A stretch of DNA of 64,000 nt from Rhodococcus rhodnii (GTDB lineage Bacteria; Actinomycetota; Actinomycetes; Mycobacteriales; Pseudonocardiaceae): NCBI GenBank assembly GCA_000720375.1, contig JOAA01000001.1, forward strand, positions 310,001-374,000. Direction: 5' to 3'. This document shows positions 27,736 to 35,873 of the stretch, piece by piece; position 1 is the stretch's first letter; each line of letters starts with the position of its first letter. A program made the position numbers and the translations under genes. The notes under the pieces are model-generated. The model made no database searches. It saw only the letters and a program-made list of their open reading frames with translations, and was not told where the DNA came from.

Positions 27736-29481
27736 TCACCTATCACTGTCAGGTACGGCTTCGGTCGTCTCACACATTTCCCGATGCCTGCGCAGGTGAT
27801 CGTCATCGATCTCGTGCTCAGGGTGCCTGCGGAACTCTGCGAGGTACTTCCGGCCCAGCACATGCCTGACAACGTCATCTTCATCGACGTAGACCGCGAA
27901 GTTGTCGAACTGGGCGTGACAGTTCGGGCACAGGCACAACAGGTTCGACAACACATCAGGCCCACAGTGCGGTTGGCCAAGACCACGGATATGAGCCGCT
28001 TCGCTGTGAAAACCGTCCGCGAGCATCAACTGCTTGCCGCACAACTGGCAGGTGTTGTCGTGTAGTGCCTTCACCTGCTTTGCGAGCGTCGCACACCGAT
28101 CTACCTCCTGCCGGGTGGTTTGCTGGCGTGCAGGCAACTGCCCAGCCGACTCTGCTCGGAACTTGCCCGCACCGCTGGCTTTCGCGTAGTCGGTAAGGCC
28201 AACTCGTTCCAGCAGAAGGTGGTTGTTCTCGATGTCCGCGAGGTGCCGCACGCGAAGCGCGTTGATCACTCTGGTGCGCACTGTGACGTCACGCAGTCGC
28301 CGGTAGGCCTCTTCAGTGAAACCTGCACGTGGGTCTGCGCTGTCGAACAATCCTGCTCGTGGCTTGGAAATGGTTCCCGGCTCAAGACCGTCTACTTCCC
28401 ATACCCCAGTTCGACGCAGATGCCAGAAGGGGAACTCTGGTGTGGCAGATGAGCCCTCGCCACCGAACTCCGCGAGCAACTCGCCTACCTGTGGCTTGAA
28501 CACGTGCCACGGATGGAGCCGCGGAGCGTCGACCGCCAACTGACCGATCGCCCACAACAGTGTCAGCGGTTGGTGGCGGCTGGGCTTACCGTCAAGATGA
28601 TGGCGACGCAGCACTGTCACGCGCTGGACAAGTTCGGTGGCGCTGACGTCGATCTTGTGCCGGACCGCGGGTGCGGCTCGCGTGGCGAGTCGCTGGCCCG
28701 TGGGCAGAAGGTTGGCAACGCTTTCGTACTGCTCGGCCGGCACCAGAGTCAGACTCCGCAAGTCATCACGATTGCAGAGCTGACGCAGTGCTTCGGCTGC
28801 TGGGTATGGAGAATCCAGAACCTGCACGTCAGCCAAAGCCATGAGGTGCTCGAACGGTGCTCCCTCGGCGCTCACTGGCCAGATCGACTTCGCCGCTTCC
28901 GGGTTGCGGAACAAGTGAATGATCGTTGCTGTGGCGATGAACGAGCGGTCAGCGTAGAACAAAACATGGTCGCCAACACGCCTGCCGCTGATCGCTTTTG
29001 ACTTGACGTTTTGCCCCTTCGCCGCGGTCGAGCCCCACAGCTTGGCGTTGCCGTCGCGGAACAAGGTACGGAGAACGTCCAGGTCAGTGCCCAACGCCGT
29101 CGCATGGTCGTCAAGTCGCACACCGTCGACAACCGTCCGTTTGAAGTTTCCGGGGCCATTGTCCTTATATCCACCGCGTGGTTGCAGGAGGAGTTGCGGA
29201 GGCGAGCTTCTCTCCTGTACCACGAACCCGTGCCGCGTCAGGAGCCGTTGAAAAGTCGCGCGACCGCCGCTGAACTCGGCGGCAGTCAAGGGTTTGCCAT
29301 CCAAGAACTCGTGGGCGGCTCCGACAATCGCCTTCGAGTCATATTGCCGACCGTTGTGCACTAGGACGTAACGCAGCGCTTCTCGGAAGCCGTACCGGTC
29401 GAGGAAGATCTCGTGTCCTAGCTCATCGCAGCGGCGAATAGCAGCCAGGATGTCTTGCTGTCGCACGTCGGCGTACCCCAT
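27736..29481 (-). CDS. ScoMcrA-like HNH endonuclease with sulfur-binding domain and PUA-like module
   Basis: Predicted type IV restriction enzyme, about 581 residues. An N-terminal head domain (about 1-90, DILAAIRRCDELGHEIFLDR) is shared with the HNH enzyme at 31762. Residues about 105-260 look like a PUA/EVE-type reader (NAKLWGSTAAKGQN, GDHVLFYADRSFIATATIIH). Residues about 285-440 resemble the ScoMcrA DNA sulfur-binding domain (SRHQPLTLLWAIGQLAVDAP, and TPEFPFWHLRRTGVWEVDG), which in ScoMcrA binds phosphorothioated DNA. The C-terminal HNH nuclease has zinc pairs CQLC and CPNC, catalytic-type EAAHI and CPNCHAQFDN. The start is taken as ATG 29481; GTG 29487 is two codons upstream. All motifs are intact. 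Substrate preference is inferred from domains only. Confidence 0.82.
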   Translation of the reverse strand: MGYADVRQQDILAAIRRCDELGHEIFLDRYGFREALRYVLVHNGRQYDSKAIVGAAHEFLDGKPLTAAEFSGGRATFQRLLTRHGFVVQERSSPPQLLLQPRGGYKDNGPGNFKRTVVDGVRLDDHATALGTDLDVLRTLFRDGNAKLWGSTAAKGQNVKSKAISGRRVGDHVLFYADRSFIATATIIHLFRNPEAAKSIWPVSAEGAPFEHLMALADVQVLDSPYPAAEALRQLCNRDDLRSLTLVPAEQYESVANLLPTGQRLATRAAPAVRHKIDVSATELVQRVTVLRRHHLDGKPSRHQPLTLLWAIGQLAVDAPRLHPWHVFKPQVGELLAEFGGEGSSATPEFPFWHLRRTGVWEVDGLEPGTISKPRAGLFDSADPRAGFTEEAYRRLRDVTVRTRVINALRVRHLADIENNHLLLERVGLTDYAKASGAGKFRAESAGQLPARQQTTRQEVDRCATLAKQVKALHDNTCQLCGKQLMLADGFHSEAAHIRGLGQPHCGPDVLSNLLCLCPNCHAQFDNFAVYVDEDDVVRHVLGRKYLAEFRRHPEHEIDDDHLRRHREMCETTEAVPDSDR

Positions 29482-29812
29482 GATCACCAGAATACGGTCA
29501 GCCAGACCCGCTCGGCCGGAATCTCACTTCGACGGTGGCTGCGTCCGCCTGCCCCGTGCCGTCAGGCCGGTTCACCCATATGGATGGCGAGCACATCTCC
29601 CTCACCGTCCAGCCACCCACCCCAAATAGATGGCCTCGTCAAGGCGATCAGTGCACTAGAAAATTCATGATCAATGTTGCGACACTCACCCACCTGAACT
29701 GATTCGTCGAATCTCGAATTGCACCATCGACGACCCGTGGCGAACTAATGGGTGCTGCTACAGTGCTGGGCCCGGCCGAGTTTGCGTGTTGCTGACAAGT
29801 TAAGAGGGGGAA
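29482..29812. other. Intergenic region, no gene seen
   Basis: About 330 bp between the divergent HNH gene and the frameshifted membrane-protein gene. It is less GC-rich than the flanks (for example the stretch at 29650-29690). A GCTACAGT at about 29755-29762 could serve as a -10 region for the rightward gene. No RNA gene, repeat or hairpin was recognised. Confidence 0.4.
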
Positions 29813-30777
29813 ATGATCAAGCGGAACAAGAATGCGATCTTGTCGGACCCTTCGCCGCGCAGGGCACGTTTCAGTTTGTCGCGGTCGCAATGGATGTGGG
29901 CGACGATGGGGGTTGTCACGGCGATCACGATCGCGGCGTTGGCGTTCGCCAATCTTCGGGAGGTCTACAACTCTCAGAAGGATTTTGTCGTTGGGCTTCT
30001 TGCGTCGTTGGCTGCCGTGTGTTTCACCAAGGCGTTCAGCCGGACTAGGGAGACCCATGCTGTTGAGTTGATTCGGGAGGATCGTCCGGGGTCGGGGCTG
30101 GTCGCCGAGGCGTTGGATGGGGTTGTGCGCAAGCGACTGGATCGCAAGGGGGTGTTTGAGGCGACCGCGGGCTTCTGCACCGCAACCTTGAGGCGGCGCA
30201 GGATCGACTGTCTGAGTACTACTACGCCCAGGCTCAGCATCTTGAGTCTACAAGCGCTCCGATCCTTCGTGTTGTCATCGCCGATTTGGACAAGGTGCTT
30301 GGGAACGTCGTGCGGCTGCAGTCTGGAATTGGGCAGCTGACCGGTGATCGCCGTGGATATACCATCGCGGCGAAAGAACGGCATATGTTGATCAGTATTC
30401 TGCGTGATCTTCGCGAGTCGGTGAATCGAAAGGATGCGACATACGAGGCGCTGCGGGCCAGTGGTGAGAGTATTGTTTCGGCTGAGACTTGGGATGTTTT
30501 CGCTGTCCTCAGTGGTGATATGTTGAAGACGGAACTTGCTCTTGACAGTTTGTTGTGCGAGCACATCAGGTTTCCGCCGGAGGAGAGCCTGCGGTCCGTT
30601 GTGGGGTACCTCGATGCCGCGCTCAAACGGGCGAAGGAGTTTCGGGACACTATTGGCGAACCGAACTGCCCGATGGTTTTTCACATCATGATGGCCGATC
30701 TGTCGAGTGCGATCGACGCCCTGCGTCGAGTCGATTTGCCGCACGCCTTCACTGGCTCGCAGACTCCAGCTCGGTGA
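29813..30777 (+). pseudogene. Two-helix membrane protein with long cytoplasmic domain, broken by one frameshift
   Basis: The first part (ATG 29813 with a strong AGAGGGGGAA ribosome site) has a basic N-terminus and two hydrophobic segments (WATMGVVTAITIAALAF and FVVGLLASLAAVCF, about residues 29-72). Coding then moves to another frame: from CGC 30166 the sequence reads RGLLHRNLEAAQDRLSEYYY and continues without interruption through DLDKVLGNVVRLQSG to TGA 30775-30777. The shift lies between TGA 30157-30159 (which closes the second frame upstream) and 30166, and equals loss of one base near 30160-30165. The intact product would be about 320 residues and mostly helical after the membrane part. 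No family was recognised. It is a pseudogene or a sequence error. Its end overlaps the convergent SMP-30 gene by 29 bp. Confidence 0.65.
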
Positions 30778-31672
30778 AGGCGATCGCGTTCTCCTCCAGG
30801 CTGCCGAACCACAGTCTGCCGTTGTGCTCGCGGACGCCGACCAGCATGTGGAAGCCGGGGATCTCGCCGCGGAGCTCACGTTCTACCTGGCCGTCTGCCG
30901 TGATGCCCAAGGCGCCGACCTCGCGGCCGGGGGACGGTTGCAGGTTTGTCGGCAGGCGGCGGATCGCTGCGCGGATGGGGGTGGGCAGTCGGCGGACGAC
31001 TTCCAGGGCTGGGACGCGGGGACTCGCCAGCGTTACCCAGATCAGGCCGTCGGTGCCGGTGGCGATGTTGTCGGGGAAGCCTGGCAGGTTCTCGACTAGC
31101 GTGTCGCGGGTTCCGTCGGGCCAGATGCGGGTGACGCGGTAGGCGCCGGTTTCGGCGACCGCCACGAACGACTCGTCTGGGGGTAGGGCGACGCCGTTGG
31201 CGAAGTGGAAGCCGTCGGCTACCAGGTCGATTGAACCGTCTGGGGTACGGCGGAGCAGGCGGCCGCTGTTCGTTTGTTCGATCAGGTCGTCGCGCCAGTT
31301 GTCGATGCCGAATTGGCGGGATGAGTCGGTGAAGTACACCGTGCCGTCGGTGGCTACGGCGGCGTTGTTGCAGAAGACGAAGTCCAGGCCGACGGCTGAG
31401 GTTGCCAAGGTGGTTACGGGGCCGCCTGCCAGCGGCATTGTCAGCAGGCCTGCTCGGGCGTCGCAGATGAGCAGCTCGTTGTCGCCGTAGAGCTCCAGGC
31501 CCAGTGGGCGGCCGCCGGTGTCTCCGAGGACTTCTATGCGGCTGCCGTCTGGGGCGACTCGCAGGATTCGGCCGTCGTCGACGCCGGTGTACACCTGGCC
31601 GTCGGCGTCGACTACTACGTCCTCTGGGCCGTGGCCGTTCACCGGCACGACTGTCACGTGACCGAACTTCAT
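30749..31672 (-). CDS. SMP-30/strictosidine-synthase-like beta-propeller protein
   Basis: Six-bladed beta-propeller protein of the SMP-30/gluconolactonase/strictosidine-synthase-like group, about 307 residues, no signal peptide. Typical blades are seen as GPEDVVVDADGQVYTGVDDG, GRPLGLELYGDNELLICDA, NNAAVATDGTVYFTDSS, and FANGVALPPDESFVAVAE; the diagnostic LVENLPGFPDNIATGTDGLIW (shortened here) fits the strictosidine-synthase-like subgroup. Such proteins are metal-dependent esterases or lactonases; the substrate cannot be predicted. The start is placed at ATG 31672 (MKFGHVTV), although TTG 31684 is in frame. It sits among defence genes with no evident link to them, so it may be backbone or passenger DNA. 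Confidence 0.85.
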   Translation of the reverse strand: MKFGHVTVVPVNGHGPEDVVVDADGQVYTGVDDGRILRVAPDGSRIEVLGDTGGRPLGLELYGDNELLICDARAGLLTMPLAGGPVTTLATSAVGLDFVFCNNAAVATDGTVYFTDSSRQFGIDNWRDDLIEQTNSGRLLRRTPDGSIDLVADGFHFANGVALPPDESFVAVAETGAYRVTRIWPDGTRDTLVENLPGFPDNIATGTDGLIWVTLASPRVPALEVVRRLPTPIRAAIRRLPTNLQPSPGREVGALGITADGQVERELRGEIPGFHMLVGVREHNGRLWFGSLEENAIAFTELESASQ

Positions 31673-31761
31673 GCTCGTGAGCAAACCACGAATGTCAGCG
31701 TCGGACTATGTGATCCGTTGGCCGGTTCGTGTCACTCGATCGGGTGACTAAGGTTTGGTGG

Positions 31762-32937
31762 ATGGGGCTAGGCGATATCACTGTCGAGGCTGTCTTACGT
31801 GCAATCGATGAGCATGATCGATTGGGTGATGCGGAGTTCCGTTCGACGTACGGGTTTGCGCGGACTCGGCGCTATCCACTGACATGCAACGGCCTCACGT
31901 ACGACTCCCAGGCGATCGTTGGCCTCGCTCATGGATACGCCACCGGCACGTACTGGCGAGCTCGGGACATATCTGGTGGCGCCACATCGGCCGTTCGTAC
32001 GTTGCAGCGGTTGGGATTCGACGCCCGGTACTTGGGCGGCTTGCCCCAGCCTGACGAGCGCTCAATCTACGGTGAAGTGCTTGGTTACCCAGAGGGGTCA
32101 ATGTTTCGCAGTCGCGCTGAAGCACAGGCGGCCCGCGTGCATCGGCCCGGGCAAGCAGGGATATGCGGCACAAAGGCATTCGGCGCTGAGTCGATCGTCG
32201 TCTCAGGCGGCTACGAGGACGACGTCGACCTCGGCGACCTGATCATCTACACCGGTCACGGTGGCCAGAACACACGCGGCCAGCAGGTTGAAGATCAGAC
32301 ATTCGACGACTCCGGCAATGCAGCGTTACGCACAAGCAAGCTCACAGGCGAGCCCGTTCGCGTTATCCGTGGGGCACACCGTGGTTCGCCATATGCACCG
32401 GAGTCTGGATACCGGTACGACGGGCTGTTCAGAGTAGTCGATGCCTGGATGGAACCCGGTAGAAGCGGCCATCAGGTCTGTCGGTACAAACTGGTGAAGG
32501 TCACGGACGAAGCCGAACACCAAACGAGCACGACTCGGGGCAACGGGGCTGCACCGAACGGGACCGCGACACCTGAACGCCGGACCACGAATGTCCAACG
32601 CGTCGTGCGGTCAACTGCCGTGTCGCAATACGTCAAGCGATTGCATAACGACACGTGTCAGGCTTGCGGAACGCGGCTCATCGTCGCCGGACGCGGATAC
32701 TCCGAAGGCGCCCATATCCGTCCACTTGGTCGAGGCCACAACGGTCCCGATGTTCCCTCCAATGTGCTGTGTCTCTGCCCGAACTGCCACGTGCTGTTCG
32801 ACAACGGAGCTCTCATCATCGACAGCAAGAGACAGGTTTGGGTTAACGGCGAAGGCGGCAAGGAACTCATCACTGACGAGCGCCATGTTATCGACGACGA
32901 TCATCTGACATATCACAGGAACCACTACAGCACTTAG
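31762..32937 (+). CDS. ScoMcrA-like HNH endonuclease with SRA domain
   Basis: Predicted type IV restriction enzyme of about 391 residues. The N-terminal head domain (GDITVEAVLRAIDEHDRLGD, LTYDSQAIVGLAHGY) is clearly related to that of the HNH enzyme at 27736-29481. The centre (about 100-250) is an SRA-YDG-type reader of modified cytosine: GEVLGYPEGSMF, GTKAFGAESIVVSGGYEDD, GDLIIYTGHGGQN, SPYAPESGYRYDGLFRVVDA. The C-terminal HNH domain has CQAC, GAHIRPLGRGHNGPD and LCLCPNCHVLFDN, matching its neighbour almost motif for motif. I prefer ATG 31762 because it aligns with the sister protein; GTG 31729 is in frame upstream. It should cut DNA carrying 5-methyl or 5-hydroxymethyl cytosine; this is inferred from the SRA family. 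Confidence 0.88.
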   Translation: MGLGDITVEAVLRAIDEHDRLGDAEFRSTYGFARTRRYPLTCNGLTYDSQAIVGLAHGYATGTYWRARDISGGATSAVRTLQRLGFDARYLGGLPQPDERSIYGEVLGYPEGSMFRSRAEAQAARVHRPGQAGICGTKAFGAESIVVSGGYEDDVDLGDLIIYTGHGGQNTRGQQVEDQTFDDSGNAALRTSKLTGEPVRVIRGAHRGSPYAPESGYRYDGLFRVVDAWMEPGRSGHQVCRYKLVKVTDEAEHQTSTTRGNGAAPNGTATPERRTTNVQRVVRSTAVSQYVKRLHNDTCQACGTRLIVAGRGYSEGAHIRPLGRGHNGPDVPSNVLCLCPNCHVLFDNGALIIDSKRQVWVNGEGGKELITDERHVIDDDHLTYHRNHYST

Positions 32938-33521
32938 GCCATGAGTTCATTCTCGGCTGGCGTCAAGGCCAGACGGAACAGCGCTACGCGCCATCTGTCG
33001 ACCAGGGCGAGGTAGCCGGGAGGCAGGAAGTCGACGCGCATGATGTCCTGGCGGCCGAAGAGTTCCGCCAGGGCGCGGCCGTGGCCTGGGGCGTTGACGA
33101 TGACAGCTTCGGCGTTTTGCCAGAAGTCCGACTGGACGGGAATTTGGTCGGCGATGTGCAGCACTGTTGTCCAGGGCATGTCTCCTAGCCACAGGGGTGG
33201 TGGGCTGGGGAGGTCTGCGAAGAAGGCCTGGGGTCCTGGGTTTCCGCCGGGTTGAGTCGATGGTCGAGCCGGCCACGGCGGTGGATTGTCCACAATGGTC
33301 AGGCGGGGGTGGCTTAGCGGTTTCCAGGTGGGTTGGCGTTTTGTCACCACTGTCACGTGGGCTCCGGCGGTTACCAATCTGTGGGCCAGCAGGCGGGCTG
33401 GCGTTGGTGCTCCGAGGAGGCCTAGGCGGACTGGCTTTCGGCGGACCATGGGTAGCAGGATTTCTGTTCCCAGGCGGTCGAAACCCAGCTGCACTCCTGC
33501 TACTGGCACGTCCAGGTTCAT
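32934..33521 (-). CDS. ESX-associated hypothetical protein downstream of eccE
   Basis: A 195-residue protein whose ATG at 33521 overlaps the eccE stop by four bases (ATGA), so it is coupled to eccE. The N-terminal half resembles a Rossmann-like fold with RLGLLGAPTPARLLAHRLVT and AHVTVVTKRQP. A proline-rich middle follows (PPPWPARPSTQPGGNPGP), then a second alpha/beta part with EAVIVNAPGHGRALAELFGR and a C-terminal helix. No catalytic motif or membrane segment is apparent. The family is not recognised. Coupling to eccE suggests an accessory cytoplasmic role in type VII secretion, for example assembly or regulation; this is inference only. Its end touches the convergent SRA-HNH gene. Confidence 0.7.
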   Translation of the reverse strand: MNLDVPVAGVQLGFDRLGTEILLPMVRRKPVRLGLLGAPTPARLLAHRLVTAGAHVTVVTKRQPTWKPLSHPRLTIVDNPPPWPARPSTQPGGNPGPQAFFADLPSPPPLWLGDMPWTTVLHIADQIPVQSDFWQNAEAVIVNAPGHGRALAELFGRQDIMRVDFLPPGYLALVDRWRVALFRLALTPAENELMA

Positions 33522-34435
33522 CGGCGCACCAGTCCTATCGCACCCACCAGGTTCCGGGCTCCGCCGCCGAACGGCAATGTGGCGACGAGGCCGTCACGCT
33601 GTTGCATCTCGGTCGCCAAGCCGCTGGCAAGGATTTCTTGGCGGGCCGCTGCTGCTTTTCTGTGGTCTGCTGCCACTAGCCGCACTGTGGTTGTGCCGTC
33701 GGTTGTTGCTGCGATGTATGAGATGTCCGCTGCGCTTGCGGCAGTTGCTTGTAGTAGGTGCTGCCAGTTGGACACGTTCGCTGTCAGGCTGCAGTGGGCC
33801 GCTGGTTTGGCTATCCATGCGTCTCGGCGGGTATCCGCTGCTTCGAGGTCGCCTACCAGAGAGAACATTGTGGACAGCTCTGCACTGCTCAGTGGGGCTG
33901 CCGACATGTTTTGGTCGCTCAGGCGGACTTGGAGGCGGGCCAGGGCCGCTACGAGGGCCAATCGGGCGCCTTCGGCTCCGCCGCCTCGTTCATGCACCGC
34001 TGTCTTGGCCCACATTGGTTCGTGACGCAGGACTATCCACACGCGACGGCTCAAGCCTTTGTACTGCTCCACCAGGACTTGGGCTCCGGCTAGCTCTGAT
34101 GGATCACTCAAGACGAACGACTCAAGGTCCTCCAGCCGCAGGCACAAAGGAGCGCCGGTGTCGATCTCCAATGCCGCCGCGAAGCCTTGGCCGTCTCCTA
34201 CCACTCCGACGGGCGGTCCGTTTCGGTTCGGCGCGTTGATCACTTGGAGGCTGGACACCTTTTCTTCCCGCCCCAGCCAGGCGAGAACACGTTTGTCCAC
34301 TTTGAGCAGCGCCAGGATCACGACCAGAACACCCAAGGCCAGGAAGGTCCACCCGATCGGGTTACGCAGGACCGCACCCGCGACCATCGCGCCGATCCCG
34401 GCTTCGATCGCCACCGTTCGCCCTCGGGCTTTCAT
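33518..34435 (-). CDS. eccE: ESX secretion core membrane protein EccE
   Basis: EccE is a core subunit at the periphery of the ESX inner-membrane complex. The 305-residue product starts at ATG 34435 (MKARGRTVAIEAG) preceded by GGTGGTGAG; longer upstream frames only run antisense to eccB. Two adjacent transmembrane helices (about 8-24 and 27-45, ending LGVLVVILALLKVD) are followed by a cytoplasmic domain with SLQVINAPNRNGPPVGVVGD, ALEIDTGAPLCLRLEDLE and RRVWIVLRHEP, all typical of EccE. It is divergent from eccB with only about 60 bp between the starts, so the promoters must overlap. The length is within the shorter end of the family. Confidence 0.88.
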   Translation of the reverse strand: MKARGRTVAIEAGIGAMVAGAVLRNPIGWTFLALGVLVVILALLKVDKRVLAWLGREEKVSSLQVINAPNRNGPPVGVVGDGQGFAAALEIDTGAPLCLRLEDLESFVLSDPSELAGAQVLVEQYKGLSRRVWIVLRHEPMWAKTAVHERGGGAEGARLALVAALARLQVRLSDQNMSAAPLSSAELSTMFSLVGDLEAADTRRDAWIAKPAAHCSLTANVSNWQHLLQATAASAADISYIAATTDGTTTVRLVAADHRKAAAARQEILASGLATEMQQRDGLVATLPFGGGARNLVGAIGLVRR

Positions 34436-34498
34436 CTGCTCACCACCAAGCGGGCCGCTAAGGTGAAGCCAGTATCGCAGGAAAGGGGCCCGGAGGCG

Positions 34499-35873
34499 GT
34501 GGCAAGCACACGGGACCAGCTCGAGGCCTACACGTACGAGGGACGCCGGCAGGTCACCAGCCTGATGGTGGGCTCCGACGAAGCCATCGCGGACCCGCGG
34601 CGTCGCATCAACCGCGTCACCATCGGCAGCGTTGTGATCGCAATCCTTGTCATGGCTGGGTTTGGCATCGCGGGATTCCTTGGTGGCGGGCGTGGTCCCG
34701 ACCTTCCGGAGTCCGGGGCCGTGCTGCTCAAGGGTTCTGGTGACCGCTATGTCGTTGTGGACGGTCGCGTGCACCCGGCGCTCAACCTGGCTTCAGCTCT
34801 TCTCACCGGCGGCGGCACGCTGACCGAGGTACGTCAGCGCGCACTGGACACCAAACCCCGTGGCCTTCCGATCGGCATCCCTGGAGCCCCGGATGCCTTG
34901 CCCACCAAGCAACAGCTGACCAACGGCCCGTGGACGATGTGCGTGGTTCCGTCCCAGTCGATGTCCGTGCCGCCCGCTGTGACGCTCGTGATCGGCGATC
35001 CCGCGCCCGCGGAAGGAGTTCTCGGCAAGAACGCGGGCACCATCGTGCAAGATCCGGCCCAGCAGCATTGGCTGATCGCGCACGGCCGCCGGTTCAAGTT
35101 CACCGGCAACAGCCAGGTTGTGCTTGGGCTGCAACGAGCTTCCGCGGCACGCATCCCCGCCGAAGCGCTGAACACCATCCCTCAGGGGCCGGATCTCGCC
35201 GAGCCTGCATTGCCGGACGGCAGGGATCGCGCGCCCTCGTTCACCTTGCCGGTAAGCGCGGCCACCGGTGACGTCGCCCAAGCCGACGGGCAGCATTTCG
35301 TGGTGCAGTCCGATGGGCTCAGTCCGATCTCTGAACCGGCCTTCCTGCTGCTGGCCGCGGGTGGCAGCCGCAAGTTGACGCTGCCGTCCGCCGCGGTGTT
35401 CTCGGCGCCGCAGTCCAAGCGTCCTGTGCCGGATCAGCGCGGCTGGCCTGACGAAGTGCCTGAAGTGACTGACCTCGAACGGGATCATCCGCTGTGTGTC
35501 AGCACCACACCCGGTGAGCCCGCTGGCGATGCGGCGTGGCAGGTCCGGGTCAGCGCTCCGCCGAGCGTGCCCCGCCGTACTCCGGTCGGCAGCAAGAGCG
35601 GCGATGTGCCCGGCATTGTGTCCGAAGTGGTCATCGCACCCGGCACCGGCGCCTTGGTCAGAGGTACGTCCGCCGCAGGTCAGGACGGTGTCTACACGCT
35701 CGTCACGGACGCTGGCCAGCGGTACCCCAGTGCCCACAGAGGACGCTGTACGCCGGCTCCGGTACGACCCGGCCGCAACCAAGAACGTGCCGTGGCCGTT
35801 CGTGTCGCTGCTCCCGGTCGGCCCGGTGCTCGACCCGGCCGAGGCCGCCAAGGAATTCACCGGAACGAGTTAG
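34499..35873 (+). pseudogene. eccB: ESX secretion core protein EccB, broken by a one-base insertion
   Basis: EccB is the membrane-anchored, largely periplasmic ESX core subunit. Start GTG 34499 gives the family signature VASTRDQLEAYTYEGRRQVT, then a single transmembrane helix (VTIGSVVIAILVMAGFGIAGF without the last residues, about 44-63) and the repeat-rich periplasmic domain with SVPPAVTLVIGD. Near the end the frame reads LVTDAGQRYPSAHRG, while the expected ending RYPVPTEDAVRRLRYDP then PWPFVSLLPVGPVLDPAEAA is in the next frame. Removing one C from the run CCCC at 35725-35728 restores RYPVPTED and a 457-codon gene ending at TAG 35871-35873. It could be a sequence error, since all other core genes are intact. 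Confidence 0.85.

Noticed and set aside
27736..28065. Extension of the short ORF from 27499 to 28065
   Set aside because: This part is antisense to the conserved HNH domain, whose CPNCH and AAHI motifs show that the minus strand is coding.
5657..33000. Direct duplication of the tRNA-Leu 3' end as the far att site of the island
   Set aside because: No second copy of the CGAGTCGCACCAGGGGCA end was noticed by eye; a computed search would be needed.
34187..34498. Upstream extension of eccB to 34187
   Set aside because: It would overlap most of the eccE 5' region antisense; EccB homologues begin at the ASTRDQLEAY motif (34499).
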